NCBI GenBank assembly: GCA_037501455.1
Contig: CM074856.1
Span: forward strand, 49,629,001-49,693,000
DNA length: 64,000 bases
DNA from: Lantana camara
Lineage: Eukaryota; Streptophyta; Magnoliopsida; Lamiales; Verbenaceae
Direction of reading: 5' to 3'
This document shows, piece after piece, positions 60,717-64,000 of the stretch (the first letter of the stretch is position 1; each line of letters starts with the position of its first letter). Under the pieces are notes generated by a model. It ran no database searches. It was not told the DNA's origin and saw only the letters and a list, made by a program, of their open reading frames with translations. The position numbers and the translations under genes are program-made.

Positions 60717-62083
60717 TGTTTAGGTTCAACCTAGGGTTGACTACAATCTAACTAGTAAGGATGCTAGTTCTCTAGTTAGTGTTTAGGCTCAACCTAGGGT
60801 TTCGTTTATCTTGGAGAAAGGATGGTGTTCAACACATGAACCAAAAGAATTGCCAATTAGCTCTAAGGGGAGCTCGAGCTCCCCTATTTATAATGAGGGA
60901 ATGGCCGAAAATCCCTAGTCCTTATGGGCTAAGGATTTTGGTCCCTCTTTCCTATTACTTGATCATCAAGTAATTTTGACTTTGACTTTGAATTCAAATT
61001 CAAATCAACTTTCAAGAGAGCTAAAATATCCAAACTATTTTTGGATAATTTTTATACTTTATTTATTTAAAATAAATAACTTATTTTATCTAATTAATTA
61101 ATTCATAATTAATTAACTAGATTATTTTTTCTCCAAAATAAGACTTTCTTTTTAATTCAAAATTAAACCAAAGTCTATTAAATAATTAACACATTTAATT
61201 ATTTAATATATATATATACAACATATATATTTACACGTGTGGGACACGTGTCACAAGGACACGTGTCACTCACGTGACCCACAAGTGTGGTTTCACACGT
61301 GTGGAACCCTCTTGGCCTGATTAACTCGTTTAATCATTTTAAAGCCTCAACTCATGTAACCAAGTTGTTGTGTGTGACCCTCTAAGTTCTCAATTCAATT
61401 AGCAGTGACCCCAATTAATTAATTCACTAATTAAATAATCGGTCCACAGATTAAACGACCATAGTCTAGCAACAGGTGTTTAACCCCTAGCTGAATTGGA
61501 ATGTTCGGATTCGACGGAACCTTTAAGTCATTGATTCATCTGAGATACAATCCTCCTACTTACTATCTCTCAACCGAGATCTAGGGCAAGGGAATAATCA
61601 GAACCCTAATAATCCGGTCTTAAAGCTAAATGCATTTCATATACATTTGATCTCAATCCAAGAAACCCTTTTCTTGATGTCTTGATCTACTGCCTTGGCC
61701 AAGGACTCCATATGGCATATGAATGACTTACACAATAAGAGATCACCTTGCATATGCAAGTGTAGGTCATTTCTTGATTCTCATTCACTTTCATGAATCA
61801 CTTGTGCAGCCCCAACATAAGCTTTGAATCAGTTGTCTATGCCGACACCCTTTAAAGCTTATACCTAAGACTACAGAGTTAACTCATAAAGTGACAAGGA
61901 ACCTCAAGTCTAAGGATCAATTAATCACATCAATGACTCGTGAGATATTTCCTAATCTGGAAGTTTCCATTTCCTGAAATAGAAACTTCCTTTCCCATTT
62001 AGGAATGTTCTCACAACGGGCACCTCAGTGAACTTACTTATTAAAGTAAGCACCCTCATGTATCACGCACATATCAACTATAT
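60717..62083 (-). repeat. Ty1/copia LTR copy A, interrupted
   Basis: Runs parallel to 62650-64000 (shared AACTAGTAAGGATGCTAGTT, GGGGAGCTCGAGCTCCCC, CACACGTGTGGAACCCTC). Its 5' part (plus-strand right end) is cut off at AACTATA by the adjoining LTR that starts TGTTGGAAAACACG at 62084. A short duplicated TTTAGG(T/C)TCAACCTAGGG lies at its left edge. Confidence 0.75.
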
Positions 62084-64000
62084 GTTGGAAAACACGAATC
62101 AGAAAGCAGCGAAATTTAAAAAATTTTCCCAACAAAAGGACCTTGGACTCGCAATCGTGTAACCAAATTCGTAGAGATAGAAAACTTACTTTTCTTTTAT
62201 TCTTTCTTGAAGCGTTTCAAGCCACCCAAGAACGCTCTTCTCGCGGCTTGACAACCCGTCCCTCGAAAGTCTCTTTCTACTTCAGAATCCATTGTCGGGA
62301 TAGCAATCCAAACCAACCTAGATTCAATTCATGTTAGGGAAGTTCTTAACAATATAACATAAAGAAAGAAACATGAAACGAGAAAAGCAGGATTGAAACT
62401 CCCTTCGAAAACCAGTTTTGAGAAAGTAGAAAACTGCCAGTCACAAAACCCTCGTGAAAAAATTCATCCTTCAGGATATGGACGAACGATTTTCGCCATC
62501 TTCTTTGGTTCAATTTTTTCATTCGTTTCATGTCGGGTTCAGAATCGTTTCATCATCCCTTCTGATCGTTTTGCTTGATCCCCACTTTTTGGTAAAGCTC
62601 GAATCTTCAAACTTCTAACTTGAAGTCTCTAGAGAAAGTCCACCAACTTGATCACAATCTAACTAGTAAGGATGCTAGTTCTCTAGTTAGTGTTTAGGCT
62701 TAACCTAGGGTTTATTTGATCTTGGAGAAAGAAAGGTGTTCAACACATGAACCAAAAGAATTGTCAATTAGCTCTAAGGGGAGCTCGAGCTCCCCTATAT
62801 ATAGGATGGGAGTGGCCGAAAATCCTAGTCCTTATGGACTAAGGATTTGGTCCCTCTCTCCTATTACTTGATCATCAAGTAATTTTGACTTTGACTTTGA
62901 ATTCTAATTCAAATCAACTTTCAAGAGAGCTAAAAATATCCAAACTATTTTTGGATAATTTTATACTTTATTTATTTAAAATAAATAACTTATTTTTATC
63001 TAATTAATTAATTCATAATTAATTAACTAGATTATTTTTCTCCAAAATAAGACTTTCTTTTTAATTCAAAATTAAACTAAAGTCTATTAAATAATTAACA
63101 AATTAATTATTCAATATATTATTAAACAATCACGTGTGGCACACGTTTCACAATGACACGTGTCCAGTCACGTGACCCACACGTGTGGTTTCACACGTGT
63201 GGAACCCTCTAGGCGCGATTAACTCGTTTAATCATTTTAAAGCCTCAACTCATGTAACCAAGTTGTTGTGTCTGACCCTCTAGGTTCTCAATTCAATTAG
63301 CAGTGACCCTAGTTAATTAATTCACTAATTAATTAATCAGTCCACAGATTAAACAACCATAGTCTAGCAACAGGTGTTTAACCCCTAGCTGAATTGGAAT
63401 GTTCGGATTCGACAAAACCTTTAAGTCATTGATTCATGTGAGATACAATCCTCCTACTTACTATCTCTCAATCAAGATCTAGGATAAGGGAATAATCAGA
63501 ACCCTAATAATCCGGTCTTAAAGCTAAGTGCATTTCATATCCATTTGATCTCAATCCAAGAAACCCTTTTCTTGATGTCTTGATCTACTGCCTTGGCCAA
63601 GGACTCCATATGGCATATGAATGACTTACACAATAAGAGATCACCTTGCATATGCAAGTGTAGGTCCTTTCTTGATTCACATCCACTTTCATGAATCACT
63701 TGTGCAGCCCCAGCATAAGCCTTGAATCAGTTATCTAAGGCGACATCCTTTAAAGCTTATACCTAAGACTACAGAGTTAACTCATAAAGTGACAAGGAAC
63801 CTCAAGTCTAAGGATCAATTAATCACATCAATGACTCGTGAGATATTTCCTAATCTGGAAGTTTCCATTTCCTGAAATAGAAACTTCCTTTCCCATTTAG
63901 GAATGTTTTCACACGGGGCACCTCAGTGAACTTACTTATTAAAGTAAGCACCCTCATGTATCACGCACGTATCAACTATACACTTTGCACCTTCATGAAA
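62084..64000 (-). repeat. Ty1/copia LTR copy B, full left part, runs off the window
   Basis: Read on the minus strand this LTR ends ...CGTGTTTTCCAACA at 62084. It therefore includes the 62084-62650 segment that copy A lacks, and it continues past 64000. By comparison with 59713-60350 about 0.3 kb is missing beyond the window, for a total of about 2.2 kb. It appears to have inserted into copy A at AACTATA. Short open frames in 62143-62578 are chance. Confidence 0.7.

Noticed and set aside
62143..62578. Short frames on both strands
   Set aside because: Inside a copia LTR; no conserved motif.

Overview
The window is plant nuclear DNA, most likely from a eudicot. It is very AT-rich, its three recognisable host genes have plant exon/intron structure or plant-specific families, and most of the rest is plant-type transposons. 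The intron MITE family and the gene sequences would suit an asterid (perhaps Lamiales), but that is only an impression.

Layout. (1) 1-17 kb is transposon-rich: a non-autonomous LTR retrotransposon nested in a TIR element (206-3838), SINE copies, a CACTA element (6898-8793), two copies of a GGGCTCGTTTAC-type MITE family, a Mutator-like element with a GC-rich core (12090-13707) and a hAT-type MITE (13804-14471). (2) 17.17-23.14 kb, + strand: a complete sucrose synthase gene with a leader intron and 12 coding exons (805 aa). (3) 23.5-32.3 kb, - strand: an almost complete endogenous pararetrovirus (Caulimoviridae), convergent with sucrose synthase. It has a promoter, poly(A) signal, tRNA-Met primer-binding site, coat, movement and polymerase ORFs, a candidate transactivator ORF and an unusual series of small ORFs, all open. 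(4) 32.3-47.3 kb: AT-rich intergenic DNA with MITEs, a long-TIR Mutator-like element (41848-43302) and a SINE. (5) 47.4-47.9 kb, +: an intronless SAUR gene. (6) 48.5-51.4 kb: a degenerate CACTA-like element carrying a copia-type LTR. (7) 54.5-57.43 kb, -: a five-exon light-dependent protochlorophyllide reductase gene (394 aa). (8) 58.1-64 kb: a MITE, a small Mutator-like element with long G runs, and a nested cluster of Ty1/copia LTRs with a pol remnant, cut by the window end.

The host genes do not form a functional unit: sucrose cleavage, an auxin-responsive small protein and chlorophyll synthesis. The most coherent and unusual system is the pararetrovirus. Its gene order is small ORFs, coat protein, movement protein, polymerase, transactivator. 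Neighbouring ORFs are coupled by overlapping stop/start codons, retropepsin-like motifs occur in two adjacent ORFs, and ORFs lie on both sides of the primer-binding site. Exon and ORF coordinates were derived by reading splice sites and frames by eye.
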